Below are positions 43,608-53,500 of a stretch of 64,000 nt of DNA, piece after piece. Under the pieces are notes generated by a model that saw only the letters and a program-made list of their open reading frames with translations, searched no databases and was not told the DNA's origin. The DNA is from Lachnospiraceae bacterium (GTDB lineage: Bacteria; Bacillota; Clostridia; Lachnospirales; Lachnospiraceae), in contig JAFRKV010000030.1 in the NCBI GenBank assembly GCA_017431515.1, forward strand, positions 1-64,000. Direction: 5' to 3'. The translations under genes were made by a program, and so were the position numbers. Positions within the stretch are counted from its first letter, which is position 1, and every line of letters starts with the position of its first letter.

Positions 43608-43738
43608 GGCGTCAAAAGTCACATGTCACGAAGTGACATTGTGACCTTTGCGTGAAGAGGCGCTCTGGCGTGCTAACACGCCGAGGCGCCTTTCCACGCA
43701 AAGTGCACATGCGCATAGCGCATGGCACTTTTGACGCC
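43608..43738 (+). repeat. Cloverleaf-forming dispersed repeat, copy B
   Basis: The same four-stem layout as copy A at 22410-22546. P1: GGCGTCAAAAGT (43608-43619) with ACTTTTGACGCC (43727-43738), perfect. P2: GTCACATGTCAC with GTGACATTGTGAC, loop GAA. P3: CTTTGCGTG with CACGCAAAG, then AGGCGC/GCGCCT and GGCGTG/CACGCC. P4: GTGCACATGCGC with GCGCATGGCAC, loop ATA. Where the copies differ in stems, both partners change. The bulged T in P2 and the bulged A in P4 are kept. It lies 18 bp before a coiled-coil gene; a possible -10 (TATGAT, 43597-43602) precedes it. No target-site duplication was seen. Confidence 0.85.
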
Positions 43739-43755
43739 GAGAAAAGGAGAATACC

Positions 43756-44580
43756 ATGAACAGCAGAATTGAACAGATCATCGAAGAGATCGAGGGGTAC
43801 ATTGCGGAATGCAAGCCGAAAATGTTCAGCGATTCGGAGATTATCGTCAACCGTGATGAACTGGAGGAGCTTCTTTCCGAACTGAAATCCAAGACCCCGG
43901 AGGAGATCCGCCGATATCAGAAGATCATCAGCAATCAGGAGGCGATTCTGGCTGACGCAAGGCAGAAGGCCGATGCCATCATCGCACAGGCACAGGTGCA
44001 GACCGATAAGCTCGTCAGTGAGCATCAGATCATGCAGCAGGCCTATGCCCAGGCAAATGAAGTCGTGATGCTTGCCACAAAGCAGGCACAGGATATTCTG
44101 GATAAGGCGACCACGGATGCCAATGAGATCCGGGAGGGCGCAATCAGTTATACCGATAACCTCCTGCGCGGCATGGAGGAGACCATGAGCCACGCCATCG
44201 AGACCAGCAATGTGAGACAGCAGGCGTTTGTGACCGGCCTTCAGCAGTATCTTGATGTTGTGACCGCAAATCGCGCAGAGCTTCGTCCGCAAAATCTTCT
44301 GGAGCCGGATGATATACCGGCACCAACTCCTGCAGCCACACCGGCGCCGGCGACCGCGCCAAAGGAAGTGAAGACCGAGCTGGCCACGCCCCTGACCAAG
44401 AATCCGGATCACGGAGAGAGACATGCCGCAGCCCATCATAAAAAGGCCGAGGAGCCTGCGAAGTCCTCCGGCAAGGGCGGGACGAACCTGGTGCTCCCGG
44501 AGGGGATGGACAATGCGGATCCCGAGATTTTAGAAAAGGTTCAGAAGACCATGGAGAAAGCTTTCGGGAAAGACTCATAA
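43756..44580 (+). CDS. Coiled-coil protein, DivIVA-like or V-ATPase subunit H-like
   Basis: A 274-residue protein dominated by a coiled coil (about residues 1-170), rich in Ala, Gln and Glu with repeats such as AQVQTDKLVSEHQ and AQANEVVMLATKQAQ. A Pro/Ala/Thr/Lys-rich linker (about 185-240) and a short C-terminal helix follow. Similar proteins in Clostridia are called ATPase, V-type ATPase subunit H-like or DivIVA-like; function is unknown, with a role in division or envelope growth suggested only by such resemblance. An AAAAGGAG ribosome-binding site precedes it. It is a single-gene unit between repeat B and a terminator. Confidence 0.7.
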   Translation: MNSRIEQIIEEIEGYIAECKPKMFSDSEIIVNRDELEELLSELKSKTPEEIRRYQKIISNQEAILADARQKADAIIAQAQVQTDKLVSEHQIMQQAYAQANEVVMLATKQAQDILDKATTDANEIREGAISYTDNLLRGMEETMSHAIETSNVRQQAFVTGLQQYLDVVTANRAELRPQNLLEPDDIPAPTPAATPAPATAPKEVKTELATPLTKNPDHGERHAAAHHKKAEEPAKSSGKGGTNLVLPEGMDNADPEILEKVQKTMEKAFGKDS

Positions 44581-44608
44581 TGAAAGCCGTTTCAAAACAA
44601 GAAAGATC

Positions 44609-44636
44609 ACAGCACCGGGAAACCGGTGCTGTTTTC
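44609..44636 (+). terminator. Rho-independent terminator
   Basis: ACAGCACCGG (44609-44618), loop GAAA, CCGGTGCTGT (44623-44632), then TTTC. It ends the coiled-coil protein message; the RluA-family gene starts 18 bp after the stem. Confidence 0.8.
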
Positions 44637-44649
44637 AAGAGTACAGAAG

Positions 44650-45609
44650 ATGACTGAAGAAGTGATCCAAAGCAACGAAGCGAACCAGCGCCTCGACAAA
44701 TATCTGAAAAAGCGCCTTCCCAATGCGACCACCGGGTTTTTATATAAGATGCTGCGCAAGAAAAACATCGTTCTAAACGGCGCCAGGGCAGAGGGAAGTG
44801 AAAAGGTGAAGGAGGGCGACCGTGTATCTCTCTTTTTTTCGGAGGAAACCCTGCGCGCGCTTTCCGCATCGTCGAAACCGGAAGCCTGGATGACGGATCC
44901 CAGATACCGGGAACCGGCGGTGCTTCATGAGACCGAGGATCTGCTTTTTTTGAACAAACCTGCGGGGCTGTTGTCGCAGAAGGCGAAAGAAGCCGATTTT
45001 TCTGCGAATGAACAGCTTCTGCGGTATCTGTATGAAAAGCAGCTTGTGACACAGGACTCCTTAAAAACCTTTCGCCCGGCGGTCTGCAACCGCCTGGACC
45101 GGAACACCTCCGGCATCCTGATCGGCGGCAAGACGCTGGCGGGGCTCCAGGAAGCCGCAAGGCTCCTGAAAGAAAAAGAACTGGAAAAGATCTATCATGC
45201 ATTGGTGCACGGGGATTTTCCGGAGGAGATGCATACAGAAGCCTATCTTACCAAGGATCCGCGTACGAACCAGGTACGAATCAGCAGGGAAAAGACGGAG
45301 GGTGCCAAGGAAATCCGGACAGATTATCTGCCTTTGGAACACGGGAAAGACTGGACACTGCTTTCCGTGCGGCTGTTGACGGGCAAACCCCATCAGATCC
45401 GCGCCCACCTGCAATCCATGGGCTTCCCCGTCATCGGGGATCCGAAATATGGAAATGCCGCCATGGGACGGGACCTGCATTTGAAGAGGATCCCATCCCG
45501 TCAGATGCTCCATGCCAGAGAATGCACGCTCCCGGACGGGACGAAGGTGACGGCACCCTATCCGGAGGATTTTTTGGCGACGCTTGAAGCCCTGCGCAAG
45601 ATAGGGTAA
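44650..45609 (+). CDS. RluA-family pseudouridine synthase
   Basis: A 319-residue protein with an N-terminal S4-like RNA-binding domain (NQRLDKYLKKRLPNA, VLNGARAEGSEKVKEGD) and an RluA catalytic domain. The motif NRLDRNTSGILIGGK contains the catalytic Asp. LLTGKPHQIRAHLQSMGFPVIGDPKYG is the second family signature. Targets of this group are positions in 23S rRNA or tRNA; the position is unknown. The ATG at 44650 is chosen because the preceding terminator stem would otherwise lie inside the gene. Confidence 0.92.
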   Translation: MTEEVIQSNEANQRLDKYLKKRLPNATTGFLYKMLRKKNIVLNGARAEGSEKVKEGDRVSLFFSEETLRALSASSKPEAWMTDPRYREPAVLHETEDLLFLNKPAGLLSQKAKEADFSANEQLLRYLYEKQLVTQDSLKTFRPAVCNRLDRNTSGILIGGKTLAGLQEAARLLKEKELEKIYHALVHGDFPEEMHTEAYLTKDPRTNQVRISREKTEGAKEIRTDYLPLEHGKDWTLLSVRLLTGKPHQIRAHLQSMGFPVIGDPKYGNAAMGRDLHLKRIPSRQMLHARECTLPDGTKVTAPYPEDFLATLEALRKIG

Positions 45610-45618
45610 ACTATCCCC

Positions 45619-46176
45619 ATGAGCACATGGAATTCCAGAGGCCTCCGCGGTTCGACCCTGGAGGAACTGATCAATTTCACCAACGATACCTATCTGGAGC
45701 ACGGATTGGCATTGATCCAGAAGGTGCCGACCCCGATCACGCCTATCGAGATCGACCAGAAGACAAGGCATATCACCCTGGCCTATTTTGACCAGAAGAG
45801 TACCGTGGACTATATCGGCGCGGTACAGGGGATTCCGGTCTGCTTTGACGCGAAGGAATGCCATGAGGATACGTTTCCGCTGGCGAATATCCATGCCCAT
45901 CAGGTGACCTTCATGGAGCAGTTTGAGGCACAGGGCGGGATCGCGTTTTTGCTGATTTATTACACGAAGCGGGAACTGTTTTACTATCTGCGATTTGTAA
46001 AACTGTTGGAATTCTGGCATCGCGCAGAGGAAGGCGGCCGTAAAAGCTTTCGCATGGAAGAACTGGAGGAGGCTTTCTTCCTGAAAAAACAGTCCGGCGT
46101 CATGGTGCCGTATCTGGACGGGCTGCAGACGGATTTGGACCTGCGGGATGAAGAGGAAGAGGAGGAGGAAACGTGA
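45619..46176 (+). CDS. recU: Holliday junction resolvase RecU
   Basis: RecU cleaves four-way junctions in Firmicutes, working with RuvAB. The 185-residue protein has NSRGLRGSTLEELINFTND, PTPI, STVDYIGAVQGIPVCFDAKEC (catalytic D and E/K residues) and FPLANIHAHQVTFMEQFEAQGG. The C-terminus is very acidic (DLRDEEEEEEE). It overlaps hisZ; the hisZ GTG start lies in its stop codon region. Confidence 0.85.
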   Translation: MSTWNSRGLRGSTLEELINFTNDTYLEHGLALIQKVPTPITPIEIDQKTRHITLAYFDQKSTVDYIGAVQGIPVCFDAKECHEDTFPLANIHAHQVTFMEQFEAQGGIAFLLIYYTKRELFYYLRFVKLLEFWHRAEEGGRKSFRMEELEEAFFLKKQSGVMVPYLDGLQTDLDLRDEEEEEEET

Positions 46177-47381
46177 AAAAACAACAGGATCTGTTACATA
46201 CCCCGGAGGGTGTGCGGGACATCTACGATCTGGAATGTGAGCAGAAGCTGGTCGTGGAGGAGCAGCTCTTTTCCACGCTCCGAAGCTTCGGGTACCGTCC
46301 CATCGAGACGCCCACCTTTGAATTCTTTGATGTCTTCGGGAAAGAGATCGGCACGACACCCTCCAGAGAGCTGTATAAATTTTTTGACAGGGATGGCAAT
46401 ACCCTGGTGCTGCGGCCGGATATCACGCCTTCCGTGGCGCGGGCGGCGGCGAAGTTTTACATGGAAGAGGAGCAGCCCCTCCGGTTCTGCTATCAGGGAC
46501 GGACGTTCCTCAATAACCTTTCCTATCAGGGGCGGCTGAAGGAGTGCACCCAGATCGGCGCCGAGCTGCTTTCGGATACCAGCGTGGATGCGGACGCGGA
46601 GATCCTGGCTATGGCGGTGCAGTGCCTGCAGCAGGCAGGGATTCAGGACTTCCAGATCGGTGTCGGCCATGCCCTCTATTTTGCGGGTCTCATCGAAGAT
46701 GCTGCGCTGCAGCCGGAGACGGCAGAAGAGTTGCGGGAACTGATTGAAAACAAGAATTTTTTCGGCATGGAAGCCGTATTACAGGAGCTTTCCATCTCAG
46801 AAGACATCCGGACGCTTTTCCTTGCCATGGGAGAACTGTATTCAGACGCTTCAGACTTGGAAAAACTCATGACACCCTCAGAATCCCATCCGAAGGTGAT
46901 GAAGGCGCTGGAACGGCTGAAAAAGCTTTATGAAGCATGCGAACTGTACGGCATTGAAAAACACATTTCCTACGAGCTGGGCATGATCGGCGGTTATGAA
47001 TATTATACGGGGATCGTGTTTGCGGGATTTTCTTACGGCTCGGGAGAGCCGATCCTAAGAGGCGGACGCTATGATAAGCTTCTGTCGCAGTTTGGCAAAA
47101 ATGCCGCCGCCATTGGATTTGCCTTTGTCACGGACCAGATCTTATCGGCCTTAAACCGTCAGAAAATTCCGGTGAAAGTGCCGGAAGCGCCGGTGCTGCT
47201 TGTGTATGATAAACGCCATTACAAAAAAGCACTGGAGGAAGCGGCGCAGATCCGCAGGAATGGCGGCGCTGCCGAGCTGGTGCGGTTCGATAAGCATAAA
47301 ACCAAAGAAGCGTATCTTTCCCACGGAAAGGAACGACGACAAACGGATATCCGGTTTTTCCTGACAGAAGCTGTCGAATGA
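46173..47381 (+). CDS. hisZ: ATP phosphoribosyltransferase regulatory subunit HisZ
   Basis: HisZ is a catalytically inactive histidyl-tRNA-synthetase-like partner needed by short-form HisG. The 402-residue protein has TPEGVRDIYDLE, the motif 2 region RPDITPSVARAAAKFY, FCYQGRTFLN and GGRYDKLLSQFG. Its partner hisG is 14.4 kb downstream rather than next to it. The start is GTG at 46173 behind GAGGAGGAAA. A strong terminator overlaps its last codons, so hisZ is cut off from hisG by transcription as well as distance. Confidence 0.9.
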   Translation: MKKQQDLLHTPEGVRDIYDLECEQKLVVEEQLFSTLRSFGYRPIETPTFEFFDVFGKEIGTTPSRELYKFFDRDGNTLVLRPDITPSVARAAAKFYMEEEQPLRFCYQGRTFLNNLSYQGRLKECTQIGAELLSDTSVDADAEILAMAVQCLQQAGIQDFQIGVGHALYFAGLIEDAALQPETAEELRELIENKNFFGMEAVLQELSISEDIRTLFLAMGELYSDASDLEKLMTPSESHPKVMKALERLKKLYEACELYGIEKHISYELGMIGGYEYYTGIVFAGFSYGSGEPILRGGRYDKLLSQFGKNAAAIGFAFVTDQILSALNRQKIPVKVPEAPVLLVYDKRHYKKALEEAAQIRRNGGAAELVRFDKHKTKEAYLSHGKERRQTDIRFFLTEAVE

Positions 47382-47397
47382 GGCAGCTTCTTTTTTT
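47367..47397 (+). terminator. Rho-independent terminator at the end of hisZ
   Basis: GAAGCTG (47367-47373) pairs with CAGCTTC (47384-47390), followed by seven T. The stem begins inside the last hisZ codons. It isolates hisZ from the giant surface-protein gene downstream. Confidence 0.85.
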
Positions 47398-47420
47398 GTG
47401 CGCAAAACCAACCTTTTCTC

Positions 47421-47449
47421 TTGCAAAGGAGGGTAAGAAGTGCTATTTT
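47421..47449 (+). promoter_or_regulatory. Probable promoter of the giant surface-protein gene
   Basis: TTGCAA (47421-47426), 17-bp spacer, TATTTT (47444-47449) with TGC ahead of it. TATACT at 47450-47455 is an alternative -10 but gives poor spacing. The gene starts at GTG 47506 behind AGAGGTG. Confidence 0.45.
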
Positions 47450-47505
47450 TATACTGTATGTTTGTGTAACTATGGGTACAAATACAAGATAGAGGTGTTT
47501 TTGTC

Positions 47506-50500
47506 GTGAAAAAGAGAATTGTTGCGATTTTGATGAGTCTGATGATGCTGACCGGATCGGCACCGGTGACGATCCTTGCCGAGGAGGTGAACGGTACACC
47601 TGTGGAGGCCGGTGCGGAAGTGCAAAATGCCGCATCTCAAGAGGCGGCCGTCCAGAGCAGCCCCGCCCAGAATCCGGAAGAACCGGCGGCTGCGCCGGAG
47701 AATGCGCAAAACGCAGCGCAAACATCAGAAACGGCGACGCCTGCAACGGCAGAGAAAGAGACGGAAAAAGCGACAGAGAAAACGACAGAAAAAGAGACGG
47801 AAAAAGAGACCGAAAAGGAACTGTCCGAGACGGAAAAATGGCTCGAGGCGCACGGCCTCAAAAAGAATGCGGACGGCATGTACGAATACACCGATGAAAA
47901 CGGCGTGCTGTGGACGTATTTTCCGGATGATCCAGAGCTTTTCCGTGTATTCTCTGATGATGAGCCGAAACTGGAGATGGAACTCCCCAAACGTCGTTTG
48001 TTTAGTGCACAAGCAACGCAAGCAAAAGAGGATCCCTATACATGGCGGCTGAACGGCAAGTATAAGTTCCGATATCCGCAATATTATAAGACGGATTCCT
48101 CCGAAAATCTCCCGGATGTCCATTACGGGCTGGATGTCTCTTATTATCAGGGGACAATCTCCCTTTCCAGTTGGCAGCAATTAAAAGAAACATACGGCAT
48201 TGACTTTGTCTTCATTCGCGCAGGCTTCCGAGGCTACGGAGAGAGCGGCGTGATGAAAGAGGATCCGCAGTTTGCAGCAAATATTCAGAATGCGGCAAAA
48301 GCAGGTCTTGCTGTCGGTGTCTATTATTTTTCGCAGGCGATTACGACTGCAGAAGCGCAGGAAGAAGCTGATATATGCATGCAGCTCATGGCGCCTTATC
48401 GGGACAAGGTTACGTTGCCTGTGGTGATCGATTACGAATATGCCGGTGACAAAGATACCAAGGGGCGCCTTGCCAATGCCAATCTCAGCAGGCAGGCACA
48501 TACCGACATCGTAAATGCTTTTTGCAAAAGAGTGCAGGACAACGGCTATACCCCCGGCATTTATGCAAATGTGGATATGATCAAGAGCGATATGGTGCTC
48601 TCCAATATTCCCGAGGAATATAAGATCTGGATGGCAAACTGGCCGGCAGCGGATGCGAAAAACATTTTTGCCACAAACTATACTGGCCGCCTCAGTGCAT
48701 GGCAGTATTCCGGCAGCTTTACCGGCTTCGGCAGTGGGGTCGGCGGTAACAAATTATTGCAGAGTGACAAAGTGGACCTGAACTTCTGGTACGGAGATTT
48801 TGAAGAGCAAAAGACCTATACCGAGGCAAAACTTACCTCTGCAAAAGCGGTTTCCACGCCGGATCCCAATGCTTCCGCCACCGATACCAAAGCAAATAAA
48901 AACATTTCCATCGAGGTGACAGCGGAACTGCCCGGCAAGATGGAAGGGGCGGATGGCAAAGTCTATCTGACGACCATCAATCAGGTGACGAATGCGGTGG
49001 AGTATGTGATCCCATCCTCTGCGATCGACTGTCCCTCAAAATCTGAGACAGTGACGATCTCCGTGCCGCTGGACAATGATTTCAGCAGCGGCTATTACCG
49101 GCAGTGTGATGCGGTGCGTGTGGAAGGCGGCGCGAACAAAGCCGCGCATCTGCGCCTGTACATGAATAAACTTGCCCTGGCGGTGAAAAATGCGGACGGG
49201 ACTTACACCAGGGTTTCCGACGGGCTGTATGTCTCCAATCCCGGTGCTGTGGCCTATACCGCGGATTATCAGGCCACCAGCTCCAAGAAGGGCATCCAAA
49301 GCGCGGATCATATCGTTGGTGATGGGATCGATCCCACCACGGAACTTGCAAATAATGACCTGGGTGTCAGTCATGTTTTTCTGAACCTTTATATTTCAGA
49401 TGTGTTTGATGCTGACAATGGACCACTCAGCGGCTATGAGTACAACGGGGAATCCTATATGTTCAGTTCGCTGGGTTCCTATCTGAATACGATCCGTCGA
49501 TGCAACGATGCGGGGATTGGGGTCACATTGCAGGTGATGCTGGATGATCCGTCAAATATTGCAAATACCGGCGGGACTTTTAACAAAACCATGCAGTCGT
49601 GGATGATCAACAGCAAAGCACGTGATCAGAAGAAGACGTTGTATTCATGGGAGAATAATACCCGTTCTGAACGAGAAGTTGTTGAGGCTGCGTTCAGTTA
49701 TCTGGGTGAAGCGTTCGGGACCCTGGGTTCAAGCAATCTCGGCGCCAATGAAGGGAAGCCGATCCAGCAGAAAGACAATACCCAGGTCTTTGTTTCCGAC
49801 TGGGTGCTGGGCAATGAAGTCAATTCCTGCGACGCATGGCAGTATCGCGGCACCATGACGGATGATGAGTTTTTCGAGTCTTATGCACAGACCTACCGCA
49901 CCTTCTATAACGCCATCAAGAGCGTCAATTCGGATGCGCGGGTTTATATTTGTACCGATAACGCATGGAACCAGCAGGTGGCCGGTTTTACCGCGAAAGA
50001 GACAGTGGACAGGGTGGCGAAGTTGTTGAACGAATATGATGCCACCACGGATTGGAATCTGGCCTTCCATCCTTATCCCCATCCGCTGGGGGCCACAGCG
50101 TTCTGGACGAACGCGGATGTAACCCAGTCCGTGTCCTCGCCCTTTATCAATATGTCAAATCTCAAGGTGCTGACGGATTACATTTCCGATACCTACGGGA
50201 AATCCCACCGCATCATCCTCTCCGAACAGGGCTTTTCTTCCGGGAACGGCGAGAATCTGCAGGCAGCGGCTCTTGTCCATGCTTATTATCTGGCAGCCAC
50301 CAACCCGATGATCGATGCCTTTGAGATCCGTTCCTACGAGGATGAAAAGCTGGAGATGCTTCAGGGCACCACCATGGGTCTGACCTCCAGGAAGACCGGC
50401 GGCTATGCCATGAAAGAAGCGTATACCGCTTATAAATATTGCGATGATCCCCGGGCGGAAGCAAAACAGTTCATGAACGATCACGCCTATTACAAGGTGG

Positions 50501-53500
50501 TCAACAGCAGCGCCAACGGCTGGGGCGATGTATCAAACCCCTATTATGATGCATCCACCTTTGACAGCAAGGTTTACCGGGATGTACCGGTGACGCCGGA
50601 AGAACCGGAACAGCCGGTTGAGCCGGAGGAGCCGCCGACGCCGGCGACTTTTACGGTTTCTTTCAATACCAACGGCGGAGAGGCTGCGATTTCTGATCAG
50701 ACCGTGACGGATGGCGAAACCGCCGCAAAGCCTGCGGATCCGAAAAAGACAGGGTACACCTTCCGGCACTGGGCAGATCCCTCCGGCGCGGAATATGATT
50801 TTGCAACGCCGGTAACAGGCAATCTGACGTTAAAGGCAATCTGGGAGGCGAAAACAGATACGGCTTATACCATCGAGCATTACAAGGCGAATGTAGACGG
50901 CACCTATCCGTCTGCGCCCTCCGAGACAGAGAAGGGGACCGGCACGACGGATACCGATACGGCCGCAGCGGCAAAGACCTATGAAGGCTTTACAGCTCAG
51001 ACCGTACAGCAGCAGAAGATTTCCGGCGACGGCAAGACCGTGGTCAGGATCTACTATACGAGAAACCAGGTGACACTGCACTTTGACAGCAAGGGCGGCT
51101 CCGTTGTGGAGGAGATCAAAGCACCCTACGGCAGCGCAGTGACGAAACCGGCGGATCCGAAACGCACAGGCTATGCCTTCAAGGGCTGGGATAGCGCAGT
51201 GCCGGATAAGATGCCTGCGGAGGATCTGACCCTGACCGCGCAATGGGAGATCAATACCTATACGGTGAAGTTCGATACGGCCAGCGGCAGTCCCGCCATC
51301 GCCGATCAGAAGGTGGAGTATGAGAATAAGGCGTCAAAACCGGAGGATCCGAAGAAAACCGGCTATGTATTTGCACAATGGCTGGATGCAGAGGGACGGG
51401 GCTATAACTTTGACAGCCCCGTGACCATGGATCTGACATTGACCGCACAGTGGACCGCCGGAGAGACGGGATATAAAGTGGAGCATTACCTTGAAAAGGC
51501 GGAAAAGCCCGGAGAATATGCACTTGATGAAAATGCGGTGGTTGAATTGCGGGGCACCACCGGTACAAAAACCGCTGCCACTTCCAATACATATCCAGGC
51601 TTTGTTTCCAAGGGCGTGAATCAGACCACCATTGCAGCTGACGGCAGCACGGTGGTGAAGATCTATTATGATCGAAATACCGTGACGCTGAAGTTCCTCG
51701 GTGTGGACGGGAAGGAACTCACTTCTGTCAGCGGCAGATACCAAACCGCCGTGAACGCACCGGATACGCCGAAGCGCGCAGGATACGCTTTTGCGGGATG
51801 GAATCAGACAGTGCCTGCGACATTCCCGGCAGAGGACCAGACCTATACGGCGACCTGGACCGCCAATACGAACACCCTTTATACCGTGAAGCATTACCGC
51901 GCGGATCTGAACGGCATCTATACAGACAGCCTCTGTGAGACAGAGACGGGGCTCACCGGGACCACGGATACGCAGACGAATGCGAAGGCCCGCACCTATG
52001 TTGGATTTACTGCGCAGACACCGCAGCAGGAGGTCATCAGCGGGGATGGTTCCACGGTGGTAAAGATCTATTATACCAGAAATCAGACCACCCTGCATTT
52101 TGACGCCAACGGAGGTTCACCCGTTGCCGATCAGAAAGCGCCCTATGACAGCCCTGTCACAAAACCGGCGGATCCGAAACGAACGGGCTATTCCTTCAAG
52201 GGGTGGGATAGCGCAGTGCCGGACAAAATGCCGTCCGAAGACAAGACCCTGACGGCCCAGTGGGAGATCAATACCTATACGGTGAAGTTCGATACGACCG
52301 GCGGCAGCTCCTCCATCGCCGATCAGAAAGCGGAGTATGGCCAGAAGGCGTCAAAACCGGAGGATCCGAAGAAACAGGGATACACTTTTGTACAGTGGTT
52401 GAACGCCGACGGAAAGGCCTATGATTTCAGCAGCCCCGTGACAGGCGATCTCAAACTCACCGCCCAGTGGACGGAAGGCGAGACAGGATACACCGTGGAG
52501 CATTATCTGGAAAAGAAGGATGCTCCGGGCGAGTTTGAACAGGATGCACAAGCTACCGTGCAGATGCGCGGCACCACAGGCGCCAAAACCGAGGCAAAGG
52601 CGAAAGCCTACACCGGATTCCTGTCCGGCCCGATTACGCAGGAGACCATCGCGGCCAATGGCAGCACAGTGGTGAAGGTTTATTACCAACGCAACACCGT
52701 GACCCTGAAGTTCCTCGGAGAGGGAGGCAAGACCGTTGCCACCGTCAGCGGAAAATACGGGAGCAAAGTGAATGCACCGGCAGATCCGACCCGGAAGGGT
52801 TATTCCTTCAATGGCTGGGATGCCGACGTGCCCGCTTCCTTCCCTGCGGATGATGGGGAATTTACTGCCACATGGAAAGCGGATGACTGCATCGTGACAT
52901 TCCTGGATGAGGACGGGAGGCTGCTGAGCAAGCAGGTGCTTCCATACGATACACCGTCTTCCGGCATTCAGGTGCCGCAGACACCGACGAAAGAGAAGGA
53001 TGCGCATTACACCTATACCTTCCGTGCATGGACGCCGGCATTGCAGAATGTGACAGGTGACATCGCTTATCAGGCCGCCTATGACAAGAAGGAAAATACC
53101 TATACAGTGCTCTTTACGGACGGCCTCGGCAAGACGCTTGACAGTCAGGAAGTCATCTATGGCAAAGAACCTGTGAAGCCGGCGGATCCGAAACGGACAG
53201 GCTATGCGTTTACGGGCTTTGCACCTGCCATCACCGCTGTCAAAGGCGACCAGACGTATCAGGCGACCTGGAAGCCTCTTTCCTACAAGATCACCTATGA
53301 TCTTGCGGGTGGAGAGAATGCACCCGAAAATCCGTCCGCATTTACCGTGGAGAGTGCGGAGATCACCTTCGCAACGCCGAAACGGACCGGGTACAATTTT
53401 GAAAAATGGGTGGATGCCTCCGGCAAGACGGTAAGCTCCCTGCCCTCCGGCAGCACAGAAGACAGGAAACTGAAAGCTGTCTGGACAAAGGCCATTACCT

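Noticed and set aside
45061..46359. A 432-codon minus-strand open frame opposite the RluA-family gene and recU
   Set aside because: It spans three recognised plus-strand genes and shows no motif.
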